A stretch of DNA of 64,000 nt from Labrys monachus (GCF_030814655.1 NZ_JAUSVK010000001.1:565043-629042), one strand, 5' to 3'; shown: positions 7,540-15,684, counted from the stretch's first letter. Numbers and translations are program-made. Notes: generated by a model not told the origin, from the sequence alone.

Positions 7540-8106
7540 TCAGCGGACCGGCGGCCTGTGATCGCCCGGCACATCATGGCTGCCGTCCAACGGAACGAAG
7601 CCGGCCCTGGCAGCGCGGCGGAGATGCGAGCGGACCACCAGCCGATGAAAGGGCGCAATGGCCGTGAGGTAGATGCGGCCGATGCGGTTGTGGCACCGAA
7701 CGGCAGTGGTGGCGAAAACGAGATCGGGGCCGCCGATCGGCCTTTGCACCATCAGGGAAATCCGGAAATCCAAATGCCGGTCGTCCTCCCCGAGGATCAA
7801 TTCGTCATCATGGGATGAGAGCACCCGGAAGAAGTCGATGCGGTCGCCGCCTTCGGAGGACCGGCGCAGATCGCCCGTGGTCCTCAGTCCGAAACAGCGG
7901 ACAATGCCGTCCCGGATCGATAGGAGGGCTTTGAACCAGAGCGCCGGCTGGCCGAGAACGGCGTGGGCGATGGTGCGAATATCGGCGTTCGAGCCAGCAG
8001 GAAGCGCCGCCACGAAGGAATCGAGCAGATCCGCGTCCTCGTACCAGCCAGCCATGCGGCTTTGTTCGGGCGGCGCCAGCCGGGTGACGATCGGGGAACG
8101 CATCAT
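7540..8106 (-). CDS. DUF2867 family protein
   Basis: A 188-residue protein resembling the DUF2867 family, a group of unknown biochemical function often linked to SDR/NmrA genes. Visible landmarks are DADLLDSFVAALP near the N-terminus, GDRIDFFRVLSSHDDELILGEDDRHLDFRISL in the middle, and GRIYLTAIAPFHRLVVRSHLRRA near the C-terminus; the last motif is characteristic. No signal peptide or membrane segment is present. It follows the LysR gene (8151-9098) on the same strand with a 44-base gap, so the two may be cotranscribed. Confidence 0.7.
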   Translation of the reverse strand: MMRSPIVTRLAPPEQSRMAGWYEDADLLDSFVAALPAGSNADIRTIAHAVLGQPALWFKALLSIRDGIVRCFGLRTTGDLRRSSEGGDRIDFFRVLSSHDDELILGEDDRHLDFRISLMVQRPIGGPDLVFATTAVRCHNRIGRIYLTAIAPFHRLVVRSHLRRAARAGFVPLDGSHDVPGDHRPPVR

Positions 8107-8150
8107 GGCAGCACGATAGCTTGGGGATCGTCGAGCTGCAAAGGCGGCTG

Positions 8151-9098
8151 TCAGGGATATTGCCGGGCTCGCTTTTCGGCCGCCCCGGAATGACGGTCGC
8201 CATTCGATCCGAACGCATCACGTTCGAGCATGTCGACGATGGTCTGGGTTGCCACCGACAAGCGGCTGTGGCGCGGGTAGCAAACCGACCAGCCGGGGAA
8301 CACCGGCAGATATTCCGTCAACAGGAACTCGAGCTCGCCCTGGTAAGCCATCGCGTTCGGTTCCAGCACGAAGGCGATCCCGATCGACTGCCGCGCGGCA
8401 TTCACGGCTATGTCGCAGTGGGAGACGGTCAACGGTCCGGCAACATCGACCAGGGTGGTGCAGCCATCGATCTGGAAGGCCCACCTGTACGGATGCTCCG
8501 TGTTGGGCTGCCGCCACTGGATACATCGGTGCCGGAGGAGGTCCGACGGTGTTGCGGGTCGTCCGTGCCGAGCAAGGTAGTCTGGTGAAGCGACGACGAC
8601 GTGCCGGACAGGATTGCCGACCGGCAAGGCGCATGTCGAGGGATCGACCGCTTCCGTCAGCCTGATATCCAGATCGAAGCCGCTGCGCACGATGTCGATG
8701 ATGGCGTCATCGACCACGATATCGAGGTGAATATCCGGGTAGACCCGATTCAGCTCTCCAAGCCGCATTTCCAGCAAGCTCGTATAGGCCGGCCGAGGCA
8801 CATGCAGGCGGACCAGGCCCGATGGCTGTGCGCTCAGCTCATGGAGGTCGACCACCGCGGCCTCCATCTCGTCCATCGCCGGCTTGAATTTGTTGAAGAG
8901 ACGCACGCCGGCGCCCGTCATGGCGACGCTGCGCGTGGTTCGGTGCAGCAGTTGGACCCCGAGCCGTTCTTCCAGCTTCTTGACGGTCTGGCTGAGCGAC
9001 GATGGCGCGATCCTCAAATGCTTTGCGGCGCGTGCAAAACTCCGCTTTTCGACAACGGCGACGAACGCGGCAAGTTCGGCATAGTCGGATCCGCGCAT
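8151..9098 (-). CDS. LysR family transcriptional regulator
   Basis: A 315-residue LysR-type regulator: an N-terminal winged helix-turn-helix (ELAAFVAVVEKRSFARAAKHL, then the recognition segment SLSQTVKKLEERLGVQLLHR) and a periplasmic-binding-fold effector domain from about residue 90. It diverges from the secreted metallo-beta-lactamase-fold gene at 9268, which is the most likely target because LysR regulators usually control the divergent neighbour. The TTATACTCC...CTCATAA block right upstream (9097-9120) is the likely promoter region. The last ~20 residues are an unconserved tail. Confidence 0.88.
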   Translation of the reverse strand: MRGSDYAELAAFVAVVEKRSFARAAKHLRIAPSSLSQTVKKLEERLGVQLLHRTTRSVAMTGAGVRLFNKFKPAMDEMEAAVVDLHELSAQPSGLVRLHVPRPAYTSLLEMRLGELNRVYPDIHLDIVVDDAIIDIVRSGFDLDIRLTEAVDPSTCALPVGNPVRHVVVASPDYLARHGRPATPSDLLRHRCIQWRQPNTEHPYRWAFQIDGCTTLVDVAGPLTVSHCDIAVNAARQSIGIAFVLEPNAMAYQGELEFLLTEYLPVFPGWSVCYPRHSRLSVATQTIVDMLERDAFGSNGDRHSGAAEKRARQYP

Positions 9099-9267
9099 TA
9101 TACTCCAATACCCTCATAAACTCGTCGGATTATAGCGGATAGACGCCATGGCGCAATGCCGCCAGAACAAGCGCCGGCTTGGTCCGAGAGGCGCGATCCC
9201 CGCTGTGCAAGCGCCGCTGTCCGGAGCCTCGGCAAGCCGACGAGTGCCGACAAAAGGAGAGCTTCCG

Positions 9268-10122
9268 ATGTTCCACGCCCTGAAAACTGCTGCTCTGATC
9301 CTCACGGCGGGCTTGATCGCCGCCGGCAGCGCGCAAGCCCGACCTGCCACGCCGGCGGCAGCCGTCAAGCTGTGGCGGCTGGACTGCGGTTCCTTTACGG
9401 CTCCAACCGACAATTTCTCGGATATCTTCGGGCATCCGGGGCAGCGGGGCGCGTATGTCGACAGCTGCTATCTCGTCCGTCATGGGAAGGATGTGATGTT
9501 GTGGGACGCGGGTCTGCCGCGTGCCCTTATCGGCCGACGGGCTGATCCCTCCCTGCCGATCCGCATGACGTTGATCCGCTCCGTGACGGATCAACTCGCC
9601 GCGCTCGGCCTGAAGCCGTCCGACGTCACTGTCCTCGGCATCAGCCACAATCATTCCGATCACACCGGACAGGCGGCCGATTTCCCGAACGCCCGCCTGC
9701 TGATGGCCGGCGTCGACTTCGAGGCGTTGACGCATACGCCTCCGCCGTTTTTCACCGATCCGGCTTCGCTCTCTCCCTGGCTTGCCGGCGACGGCAGGAA
9801 GGAGCTTGTCTCGGGCGACCACGACGTCTTCGGCGATGGCACCGTCGTGATGGTGGCGCTTCCGGGGCACACGGCTGGCAACCATGGCCTGCTGGTTCGC
9901 CTCGCTCACCGCAGACCCGTTCTCATCTCGGGAGATGCCATTCATTCGGCGGCACAATTGAAGACCCGCGCCGTGTCGCCCTTCAATGCGAGCCGATCCG
10001 ACTCCCTCGCGTCGATCGACCGGATGATCGGAATCATGCGCGCGACACACGCAACGCTGGTGACCGAGCACGACCCGGCTTCCGTCGCAAAACTTCCCGT
10101 CTTCCCAGCCGCTGCCGACTGA
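9268..10122 (+). CDS. exported metallo-beta-lactamase-fold hydrolase
   Basis: A 284-residue MBL-fold hydrolase. AGGAGA at 9255-9260 supports ATG 9268. Residues 1-24 form a Sec signal peptide ending at AQA, so the enzyme is periplasmic or secreted. The metal site is SHNHSDH (HxHxDH), with a further His in LPGHTAGNH, Asp in ISGDAIHS and a final His in VTEHD. The arrangement resembles the quorum-quenching AHL lactonase (AttM/AiiA-like) branch, but relatives also hydrolyse other esters. Divergent from a LysR gene, its probable regulator. Confidence 0.85.
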   Translation: MFHALKTAALILTAGLIAAGSAQARPATPAAAVKLWRLDCGSFTAPTDNFSDIFGHPGQRGAYVDSCYLVRHGKDVMLWDAGLPRALIGRRADPSLPIRMTLIRSVTDQLAALGLKPSDVTVLGISHNHSDHTGQAADFPNARLLMAGVDFEALTHTPPPFFTDPASLSPWLAGDGRKELVSGDHDVFGDGTVVMVALPGHTAGNHGLLVRLAHRRPVLISGDAIHSAAQLKTRAVSPFNASRSDSLASIDRMIGIMRATHATLVTEHDPASVAKLPVFPAAAD

Positions 10123-10562
10123 CGGACGAGACGACAGGCCAAGGGGCGACGGCAGCTCCGCCGATCGGCGGCCGGTGAGCGGCGAGCGTCTTCTCGCCTC
10201 CTTGGCAGCCAGCGCTGCTTTCGCCTTGAAGGCCGGGTGTGGTTCCGGCGCGGCCATCTCGGCATCTTCTCTGCTGTTCGCCAAGCCATCTTCCCACGGA
10301 TCGGTGCAGGCACCGCTTCCCGGCCCGCTCCGGCGCCCTTGGCGGCAGCGCCGTGTCCTGCCTGCTTTGACAGGAACTTGACAGGAAAGGCGCTGGCCCG
10401 GCGCCCGCTTTCCCCGAAAATCCCGAGGAGACTCAAATCCTTACACCAGAGTGCGCCCCTGTGGCCAACGCCGGCGTTCCAAACAGGACAGTTCGCACCT
10501 TCATCACGAAGCTGTTACCATCCGCTCGGTCAGTGCAGATTTCCCCAAGAGACCTCCTGGCC
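10123..10562. other. intergenic region with tandem -35-like repeat
   Basis: About 440 bases with no supported gene. The visible structure is a direct repeat TTGACAGGAA at 10367-10376 and again at 10378-10387 (11-bp period). Each copy contains a perfect TTGACA -35 box, but I see no convincing -10 at the usual distance. The segment at 10530-10560 contains GAGACCTCCTGG, an anti-Shine-Dalgarno-like CCTCC just ahead of the hairpin described next. Confidence 0.35.
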
Positions 10563-10616
10563 CGCACCGGCCGGTATATTGCCCAACCCCATGAGCCCGG
10601 CCGGTGCGTTCTTTTT
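10563..10616 (+). terminator. strong hairpin plus U-tract; possible end of a small RNA
   Basis: CGCACCGGCCGG (10563-10574) pairs perfectly with CCGGCCGGTGCG (10597-10608) around a 22-base loop and is followed by TTCTTTTT. It is a strong intrinsic terminator, but no coding gene ends just upstream (the nearest ends at 10122). Either it terminates a short non-coding transcript starting in 10370-10550 or it is a remnant. The CCTCC motif ahead of the stem is of the kind found in alphaproteobacterial trans-acting small RNAs. Confidence 0.5.
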
Positions 10617-10875
10617 CGGCACGGGCCGAGCCGGGATGCGGCGGCGGTGTCGTCTCGGCACCGGCTCGCGCGTACCCATCTGCCTGCGGCCGATACCGGT
10701 CGGCGCGGTCGACAGGCGCCCGTGCCGGCGCGACCCAAGGTTTTATTCAGGGAAAAGAATCGTTCAACGGGTTGCTCTGACAATGGTCCGAGCTCCTGTC
10801 GGTGTCGGCGGAGTATTCCCCATCGACTGCCTCCGACACAACCTGGGGATAATGCTGTCGCAAGACTGCAATTCC

Positions 10876-10894
10876 CGTTCAGGAACCGTTCAGG
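10876..10894 (+). promoter_or_regulatory. tandem CGTTCAGG direct repeat (OmpR-type site)
   Basis: CGTTCAGG at 10876-10883 recurs at 10887-10894, an 11-bp period (one helical turn), 44 bases before the proline-rich protein gene. Tandem repeats in this phase are the usual binding layout for OmpR/PhoB-type response regulators. The regulator itself is not identifiable. Confidence 0.45.
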
Positions 10895-10937
10895 GGCTGG
10901 AGCGTTTCATGGCACTGCTCTTCAGGAGGGAGCCGCA

Positions 10938-11237
10938 ATGAAAGTTCTCGCTGCGATAGTGTCTGGCGCGGCCCTTCTCGGGCTCGCGGCATCCGCACAG
11001 GCCATGCCGGCGGTCTCGGTGCAGGGACAGGATCTGGTGATCAAGGTGGCCGGCGGCTGCGGCCCAGGCTGGCATCCCAATCCGTGGGGGCGCTGCGTGC
11101 CCAACCGGCGCGTCTACGGCCATGCGCCTCCCCCCCCGCCGCCGTGGGCGCCGCCGCCGCCGCGGCACCGTCCCCCGCCGCCGCCTCCGTGGGGTGCGCC
11201 GCCGCCTCCGGGGGATGCTCCGCCGCCGCCCTATTGA
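10938..11237 (+). CDS. secreted proline-rich protein
   Basis: A 99-residue exported protein. AGGAGG at 10924-10929 supports ATG 10938. Residues 1-22 are a Sec signal peptide ending AQA. The mature part begins with a short conserved-looking segment, GCGPGWHPNPWGRCVPNR, which could form a disulphide-bonded loop, and ends with about 35 residues that are mostly proline broken by Trp, Arg, His and Gly. Similar GCGxGxHxNxxGRCVPN proteins are common, uncharacterised cell-envelope proteins of Rhizobiales. It is a single-gene unit with its own terminator at 11243-11270 and a tandem CGTTCAGG site upstream. Confidence 0.8.
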   Translation: MKVLAAIVSGAALLGLAASAQAMPAVSVQGQDLVIKVAGGCGPGWHPNPWGRCVPNRRVYGHAPPPPPPWAPPPPRHRPPPPPPWGAPPPPGDAPPPPY

Positions 11238-11242
11238 ACGAG

Positions 11243-11270
11243 AGCCCCGGCGCTATGCCGGGGCTTTTTT
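11243..11270 (+). terminator. intrinsic terminator
   Basis: AGCCCCGGC (11243-11251), loop GCTAT and GCCGGGGCT (11257-11265) form a perfect 9-bp stem followed by TTTTT. It closes the proline-rich protein gene. Confidence 0.92.
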
Positions 11271-11368
11271 GCAGGGCGTGGCGCGCTTCGCTCCGAGCGC
11301 ATGATCCGGATGACCGGGCAAGGCGCGCCCGGCTCAAGGCGGTGCGGCAAAGCGCACTGCACCGACGA

Positions 11369-12559
11369 TCATCGGATCCCCTCCCGGGCCGCTGACGGCG
11401 CGAGAATGTGCTCGACGAGATGGACCCAATAGCGCAGGCCGGCCGGAATGATCGCATCGTTGAAGACATATCGGTCGCCGTGCAGTCCTTCGCCCGGACC
11501 GACATCGCCGGCACCGAGCCAGGCATAGGTGCCTCCGGCCGCGCGGATCATATAGGCAAAGTCCTCGCAGCCGAGGCTGGGGGCGAAGTCGGTGATGACG
11601 TTGTGAAGGCCGACGGCCTTTTCGGCGGCGGCGATGGCCCGGGCGGTCGCGTCGGCCGTGTTGATCACGGCGGGGTAGCCCCTGGCGTATCGGAGGGTCG
11701 CCGTCACGCCATAGGCTGCCGCGACACCGCGGCAGATATCGTCGAGGGTGTTGGCGCAATGGTCCGACAGCATCGGATCGAAGAAGCGGCAGGTGCCTTG
11801 CAGCCATACCCGCTTCGGCACGATGTTCCCGACATTGCCGCCGTGGATCTGCGTCAGGCTGACGACGAGCGCCGACAAGGGATCCACCGAACGGCTGACG
11901 ATGCGCTGGATCGCCTGGATGAAGGCTCCTGACGCCAGCACGGGATCGTCGCCGAGATGCGGCATGGCGACATGCGCGCCTGTCCCCTCGAAGCTCACCT
12001 CGAAGCCGTCGACGGCGGCCATCTGCGGCCCGACACGGGCAGCGATGGCACCGACCCGGACCCCTGGCCAATTGTGCACGGCATAGACCGCCTCGACCGG
12101 GAACCGCTCCAGCATGCCCTCCTCGATCATGCGCCGCCCCCCGCCCTCATTCTCCTCGGCGGGCTGAAACATGAAGACGGCGGTGCCGTCGAAGTCCGGT
12201 CTCCGGCTGAGCAGCTTCGCCGCCCCCAGCAGCATGGCGGTGTGGCCGTCATGGCCGCAGGCGTGCATCACGCCCGGGTTGGCGGAGGCGTAGGCGACAT
12301 TCGCACGTTCGAGAACCGGAAGTGCGTCGAGTTCCGCCCGAAGGCCGACGGCGCGAGAGCCCGATCCGGCCTTCAGCACGCCGACGACGCCGGTTCCGGC
12401 GATGCCTTGGTGGACCTCGAGCCCGAACGATCGGAGCTTTTCCGCCACGAAGCGGGCGGTTTCATGCTCCTGGAAACCCAGTTCGGGATGGGCGTGGAGA
12501 TGGTGGCGCCAGCCGACGACTTCGGGCGTGATGGCGGTGATGGGGTCTTGAGGAAGCAT
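11369..12559 (-). CDS. M20 family metallo-amidohydrolase (hippurate hydrolase-like)
   Basis: A 396-residue M20D peptidase/amidohydrolase. Domain order is the usual catalytic part, inserted dimerisation lid, catalytic part. RHHLHAHPELGFQEHETARFV opens the enzyme, MHACGHDGHT supplies the metal-binding Cys/His and catalytic Asp, FQPAEENEGGG carries the base Glu, and CEDFAY near the C-terminus closes the site. Family members hydrolyse N-acyl amino acids (hippurate, N-acetyl amino acids, IAA conjugates). It diverges from the AsnC regulator at 12775, which probably controls it in response to an amino acid. Confidence 0.9.
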   Translation of the reverse strand: MLPQDPITAITPEVVGWRHHLHAHPELGFQEHETARFVAEKLRSFGLEVHQGIAGTGVVGVLKAGSGSRAVGLRAELDALPVLERANVAYASANPGVMHACGHDGHTAMLLGAAKLLSRRPDFDGTAVFMFQPAEENEGGGRRMIEEGMLERFPVEAVYAVHNWPGVRVGAIAARVGPQMAAVDGFEVSFEGTGAHVAMPHLGDDPVLASGAFIQAIQRIVSRSVDPLSALVVSLTQIHGGNVGNIVPKRVWLQGTCRFFDPMLSDHCANTLDDICRGVAAAYGVTATLRYARGYPAVINTADATARAIAAAEKAVGLHNVITDFAPSLGCEDFAYMIRAAGGTYAWLGAGDVGPGEGLHGDRYVFNDAIIPAGLRYWVHLVEHILAPSAAREGIR

Positions 12560-12774
12560 GAGGGATTCCGGGGCCCGTTGTTTCGAGGATGATCCGCAGC
12601 GGTCAGGCCATGCCCGGCAAGCGGCGTGGAAGCGCGGCCGGGCTGCGCGATCGGCCTTCCCTGTTCCATCGCCTCAGCCTATGCGAAACGCCGCGCCATT
12701 CGGTTTCGAAAATTGCTGGCCAAAGGCCTATTGCCGGCATAAATTTGAAGGTACGGGCCGAATTGAAGCAGAAT

Positions 12775-13239
12775 ATGCCAAGCATGATGGATGCCATCGA
12801 CAGACGCATTCTCCGCGTCCTGCAGCGGGATGGCCGGATCTCGAATGTGGACCTGGCCAGGGAAGTCGGGCTCTCGCCATCGCCGTGCCTGCGCCGCGTG
12901 AAGCTCCTGGAGGAGTCCGGGATGATCGAGCGCTATGTCGCGGTTCTCGACCCGGCGAAGGCCGGCCTGGCGCTCACCTTGTTCGCGCGCGTGTCCCTCA
13001 CGGCCCAGGATGCCGAAACGATCGAGCGCTTCGTGGCCGCGATGGAAAAGCTTCCGCAGGTGATGGAGTGCTACATCATTCTGGGCGACAGCGACGCTCT
13101 TCTGCGCGTCGTGGTGGCGGATCTCGACGCGTATCGCCAGTTCCAGTCGCGATACCTGACCCGGACCAACGGCATTCAATCGGTGAAGACGGACCTTCCG
13201 AGCCAGACGGTCAAACGGACATACGCCTTGCCGGTCTAA
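12775..13239 (+). CDS. Lrp/AsnC family transcriptional regulator
   Basis: A 154-residue feast/famine regulator. The N-terminal HTH is AIDRRILRVLQRDGRISNVDLAREVGLSPSPCLRR, and the C-terminal RAM (amino-acid binding) domain spans about residues 70-150. ATG 12775 gives the family's normal length; the frame is open upstream to 12589, but that part is not conserved-looking, and the ribosome site is weak for every candidate. It diverges from the M20 amidohydrolase, the most likely target. Confidence 0.87.
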   Translation: MPSMMDAIDRRILRVLQRDGRISNVDLAREVGLSPSPCLRRVKLLEESGMIERYVAVLDPAKAGLALTLFARVSLTAQDAETIERFVAAMEKLPQVMECYIILGDSDALLRVVVADLDAYRQFQSRYLTRTNGIQSVKTDLPSQTVKRTYALPV

Positions 13240-13282
13240 CCCGGCCGCGCGGATATCGCGCCGGCGCGCCTGCCATGCAGGA

Positions 13283-14197
13283 TCAATGCTTGCCGGCGCC
13301 CGGCTGTCTTCCGAAGCGGTCCGCGACGTGATCGATGAACCGGCGCAACGTCTGCGTCGGCGGGCGGGCCGCAGCGAACAGAAGATGCAGGGGGCGCGCG
13401 GGCGTTTCATACTCGGGCAGGACCTGCACCAGCCGGCCTGCGGCGAGGTCGTCCGCCAGGATCAGGTCCGCCTGCAGGACGATGCCGTGCCCGTCCAGCG
13501 CCGCCGCCCGCAGCACACGCGCGTCGTTCACCTGAAACCTGCTGCGCGGCTGGACCTTGTGAATCTCTCCCTCCCGGCCGAAGCGCCACTCGGCGAAAGG
13601 CTGCCCGGAGGCGAAGACGAAGCCGAGGCAATCATGCGCCGCGAGGTCCGCCGGCGTTCGCGGCATGCCCCGGGCGGCGAGATAGCCGGGCGAGGCGCAT
13701 GCGATCAGGCGGTAGGGCAGGAGCGCGCGGGCGGTGAGCCCGGAATCCCTGAGCGGCCCGAGGCGGATGACGGCGTCATAGCCTTCTCCGACGACATCGA
13801 CATAGCGGTCGGTCAGGTCGAGGGCGATCTCGACCTGCGGGTGGATGCGCAGGAAGTCCGCGATCAGGGGCGCGAGGGCGATGCTGCCGAAGGTCACCGG
13901 CGCGCTGACGCGCAAGCGTCCGCGCGGGGCGGTGGCGGATTCGCGGGCGACGGCTTCGGCCGCCTCGACCTCGCCGAGCACCAGGCGGCAGCGTTCATGG
14001 AAGGCCCGTCCGATCGCGGTGAGGCTCTGGCGCCGGGTCGACCGATGGAGGAGCCGCGCGCCGAGCCGTTCCTCCAGGAAGCTCACATGCTTGCCGACCA
14101 TCTGGGACGAGAGGCCGAGCGCCGCCCCCGCCGCGGTGAAGGAGCCGAGATCGGCGGCCTTCACGAAGACGGCCATGCTGGTGAGGCGATCCATCAT
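13283..14197 (-). CDS. LysR family transcriptional regulator
   Basis: A 304-residue LysR regulator of the CrgA/DsdC-like subgroup. The start MMDRLTSMAVFVKAADLGSF, helix-turn-helix LGLSSQMVGKHVSFLEERLG and the motif LLHRSTRRQSLTAIG are diagnostic. The effector domain begins near residue 88 (RGRLRVSAPVTFG). It is transcribed away from the NIPSNAP gene at 14381 with a small leader frame between them, so it likely regulates that unit. Confidence 0.88.
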   Translation of the reverse strand: MMDRLTSMAVFVKAADLGSFTAAGAALGLSSQMVGKHVSFLEERLGARLLHRSTRRQSLTAIGRAFHERCRLVLGEVEAAEAVARESATAPRGRLRVSAPVTFGSIALAPLIADFLRIHPQVEIALDLTDRYVDVVGEGYDAVIRLGPLRDSGLTARALLPYRLIACASPGYLAARGMPRTPADLAAHDCLGFVFASGQPFAEWRFGREGEIHKVQPRSRFQVNDARVLRAAALDGHGIVLQADLILADDLAAGRLVQVLPEYETPARPLHLLFAAARPPTQTLRRFIDHVADRFGRQPGAGKH

Positions 14198-14305
14198 TCC
14201 AAACGGCTGGTTTCAAATCATGAAGGATTTCCTCCCCTAATAACCCTGCTGCGTCAACCCATCTGTCTCCCAGCCGCAGACGGCAACACGGACCAGGAGA
14301 TGAAA

Positions 14306-14377
14306 ATGCCTTTCTTGCACGCAACCATGGCGCATCCGGAGGCCCCTCCCGGGCGCCCCGCCGCGGCGGAGGCCTGA
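14306..14377 (+). CDS. short leader frame ahead of the NIPSNAP gene (23 aa)
   Basis: ATG 14306 lies seven bases after AGGAG (14294-14298) and opens a 23-codon frame (MPFLHATMAHPEAPP...) ending TGA at 14375-14377, three bases before the NIPSNAP ATG. The peptide has no recognised family. The good ribosome site and tight junction suggest it is translated and couples translation of the next gene; an ATG at 14300 is also possible. It could equally be a fortuitous frame. Confidence 0.35.
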   Translation: MPFLHATMAHPEAPPGRPAAAEA

Positions 14378-14380
14378 GCG

Positions 14381-14989
14381 ATGCGCGAACTCTACGAACT
14401 CACGACGCTGGCGTTCCCGCTTCTCTGCGTATCGCAGGTCGCGAAGGCGGCGCGGGCCTGGGCCTCGATGCCCGACGCCGCCGGCACCCTGCTGGGCTGC
14501 TGGCGCACGGAGATCGGCCCGCTCGGCCGCCTGCTGATCCTGCGCCGCTTCGACGACGCCGGCGCCCTGCAGCGGGAGCGCCACCGCGCGCTGTCGAGCG
14601 CCAATCCGTTCAACGCCGGCGGCGTGATCACGGCGCTGGAGATGGACAGCTACAGCCCCTTTCTCTTCCTGCCGCCGGCGCGCGCCGGCGCCGACGACGC
14701 GGTCTACGAAGTCCGGACCTACCGGCTGAAGCCGGGCGGCCTGCCGCCGACGCTCGCCGGCTGGCAAGCCGCGATCGCGCCGGCCCGGGACTACACGGCG
14801 CATCTGATGATCAACATGCATGCGCTCGACGGGCCGCCCCGGATCACCCACATCTGGGGCTTCGACAGCCTCGCCCAGCGCGCCTCGCTGCGCAGCGCCG
14901 CCTACGCCGCGGGAACCTGGCCACCGAAGGGCGGCCCGGAAAACATCCTCGATGCGACATCGGTGATCGCGCTGCCCGAGAGCGGGTGA
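14381..14989 (+). CDS. NIPSNAP family protein
   Basis: A 202-residue protein with two ferredoxin-like dimeric alpha/beta barrel halves: MRELYELTTLAFP opens the first and DDAVYEVRTYRLKPGGLPPTL the second, the latter being the classic NIPSNAP start. ITHIWGFDSLAQRASLR in the second half is also typical. The biochemical role of bacterial NIPSNAP proteins is not settled. GGAGG at 14368-14372 supports ATG 14381. It is divergent from a LysR regulator. Confidence 0.82.
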   Translation: MRELYELTTLAFPLLCVSQVAKAARAWASMPDAAGTLLGCWRTEIGPLGRLLILRRFDDAGALQRERHRALSSANPFNAGGVITALEMDSYSPFLFLPPARAGADDAVYEVRTYRLKPGGLPPTLAGWQAAIAPARDYTAHLMINMHALDGPPRITHIWGFDSLAQRASLRSAAYAAGTWPPKGGPENILDATSVIALPESG

Positions 14990-14992
14990 CGT

Positions 14993-15203
14993 CTGTTCCG
15001 GCTGCCGGCGGAGCCGAACGGGCGCAACGGGCTGCGTTCCTCCTCCCGGTTGATGGTGGAAAGGATCACCACCGTGCCGAAGTCCAAGCTCGGCGAGCGG
15101 ATCGGGCGGCTGGAGAACGAGGGACCTGATGCGGCTCAATCAGGCCCTCATGCTGCTCCTCGGCCTGGCGGTGTCGCCGAGAACGAGCCGGAAAGGGGAA
15201 TGA
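14993..15203 (+). pseudogene. broken 3' part of a MazF/PemK-type toxin gene
   Basis: Only the C-terminal ~70 codons of a MazF/PemK endoribonuclease toxin remain. The frame from 14993 reads LFRLPAEPNGRNGLRSSSRLMVERITTVPKSKLGERIGRLENE, matching the end of the family (RLMVDKITTVPKSKLG is the typical core). A single extra G near 15121 (GAGGGACCTG in place of GAGGACCTG) then shifts the frame, and the downstream frame continues LMRLNQALMLLLGLAVSP to TGA at 15201. The N-terminus and any antitoxin are missing, and the preceding gene's stop abuts the remnant directly. Confidence 0.75.
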
Positions 15204-15273
15204 CGAGGAGCGTCGCTTCAGGACGCTTGCGGCGAACGGCGGCGCGAGCGCAGTGCCCGTTCGGGGAGTGAAA

Positions 15274-15288
15274 TGGCGGAGAGAGAAG
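15274..15288 (+). repeat. possible island attachment site (partial copy of the tRNA-Ser 3' end)
   Basis: TGGCGGAGAGAGAAG at 15274-15288 matches TGGCGGAGAGGGAGG at 23506-23520 in 13 of 15 positions (first 10 identical) and in the same orientation. The second copy is the CCA-bearing 3' end of tRNA-Ser on the minus strand. The two copies bracket the restriction operon, as attL/attR of an island inserted at a tRNA would. The match is short, so chance is not excluded. Confidence 0.4.
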
Positions 15289-15377
15289 ACTGGCCCAATT
15301 CAAGCGCCTCGAAAGGTACAACGAGCCGCGTCCACGCCCATCTTGGCTTGAAATGTCCTCTACGCCCATGGTCGGCA

Positions 15378-15653
15378 TCACTTGGGCTCGCAAACCGGGT
15401 TGACGATCATCAAATATTTCTGGCCAACCCCCAGCATGCTCCAGCCTTCTTGCGTGACGCTGCCGTGGCAAACAACTTCCTTGCCGGCAAGCTCTTCGGA
15501 TATCTTTTGTTGGTCTGGTGAATCGAAGGCCATCCGGAGTTCTGTGGCCACCCTGTTTTCCCAAGCAGGCCCGTTTTGAACAGAAAAGCAGAAAAACCGT
15601 TGGAGTGAGCCCAAATGCGTGGGCACTACTAAATTTACGCCGCCGCCCGCCAT
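15378..15653 (-). CDS. hypothetical protein, up to 91 aa, 3' of hsdR
   Basis: A minus-strand frame just downstream of hsdR. Its last ~60 residues look like real protein (ATELRMAFDSPDQQ then ISEELAGKEVVCHGSVTQEG and GVGQKYLMIVNPVCEPK) and suggest a small beta-rich fold, perhaps the end of an OB-like domain. The N-terminal part reads less well and ATG 15653 has no ribosome site, so the start is uncertain or the gene is a truncated remnant at the island edge. No family is recognised. Confidence 0.35.
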   Translation of the reverse strand: MAGGGVNLVVPTHLGSLQRFFCFSVQNGPAWENRVATELRMAFDSPDQQKISEELAGKEVVCHGSVTQEGWSMLGVGQKYLMIVNPVCEPK

Positions 15654-15684
15654 CGTGCGGCTTGCCGTGCAGGAGCGACTTAGA

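Noticed and set aside
10461-10937. A long N-terminal extension of the proline-rich protein
   Set aside because: ATG 10938 has AGGAGG and begins a perfect signal peptide; the upstream codons would bury it and run through a terminator and an operator repeat.
11100-11230. CCGCCGCCG-rich stretch as a tandem DNA repeat element
   Set aside because: It simply encodes the polyproline tail of the secreted protein; the periodicity is codon-level.
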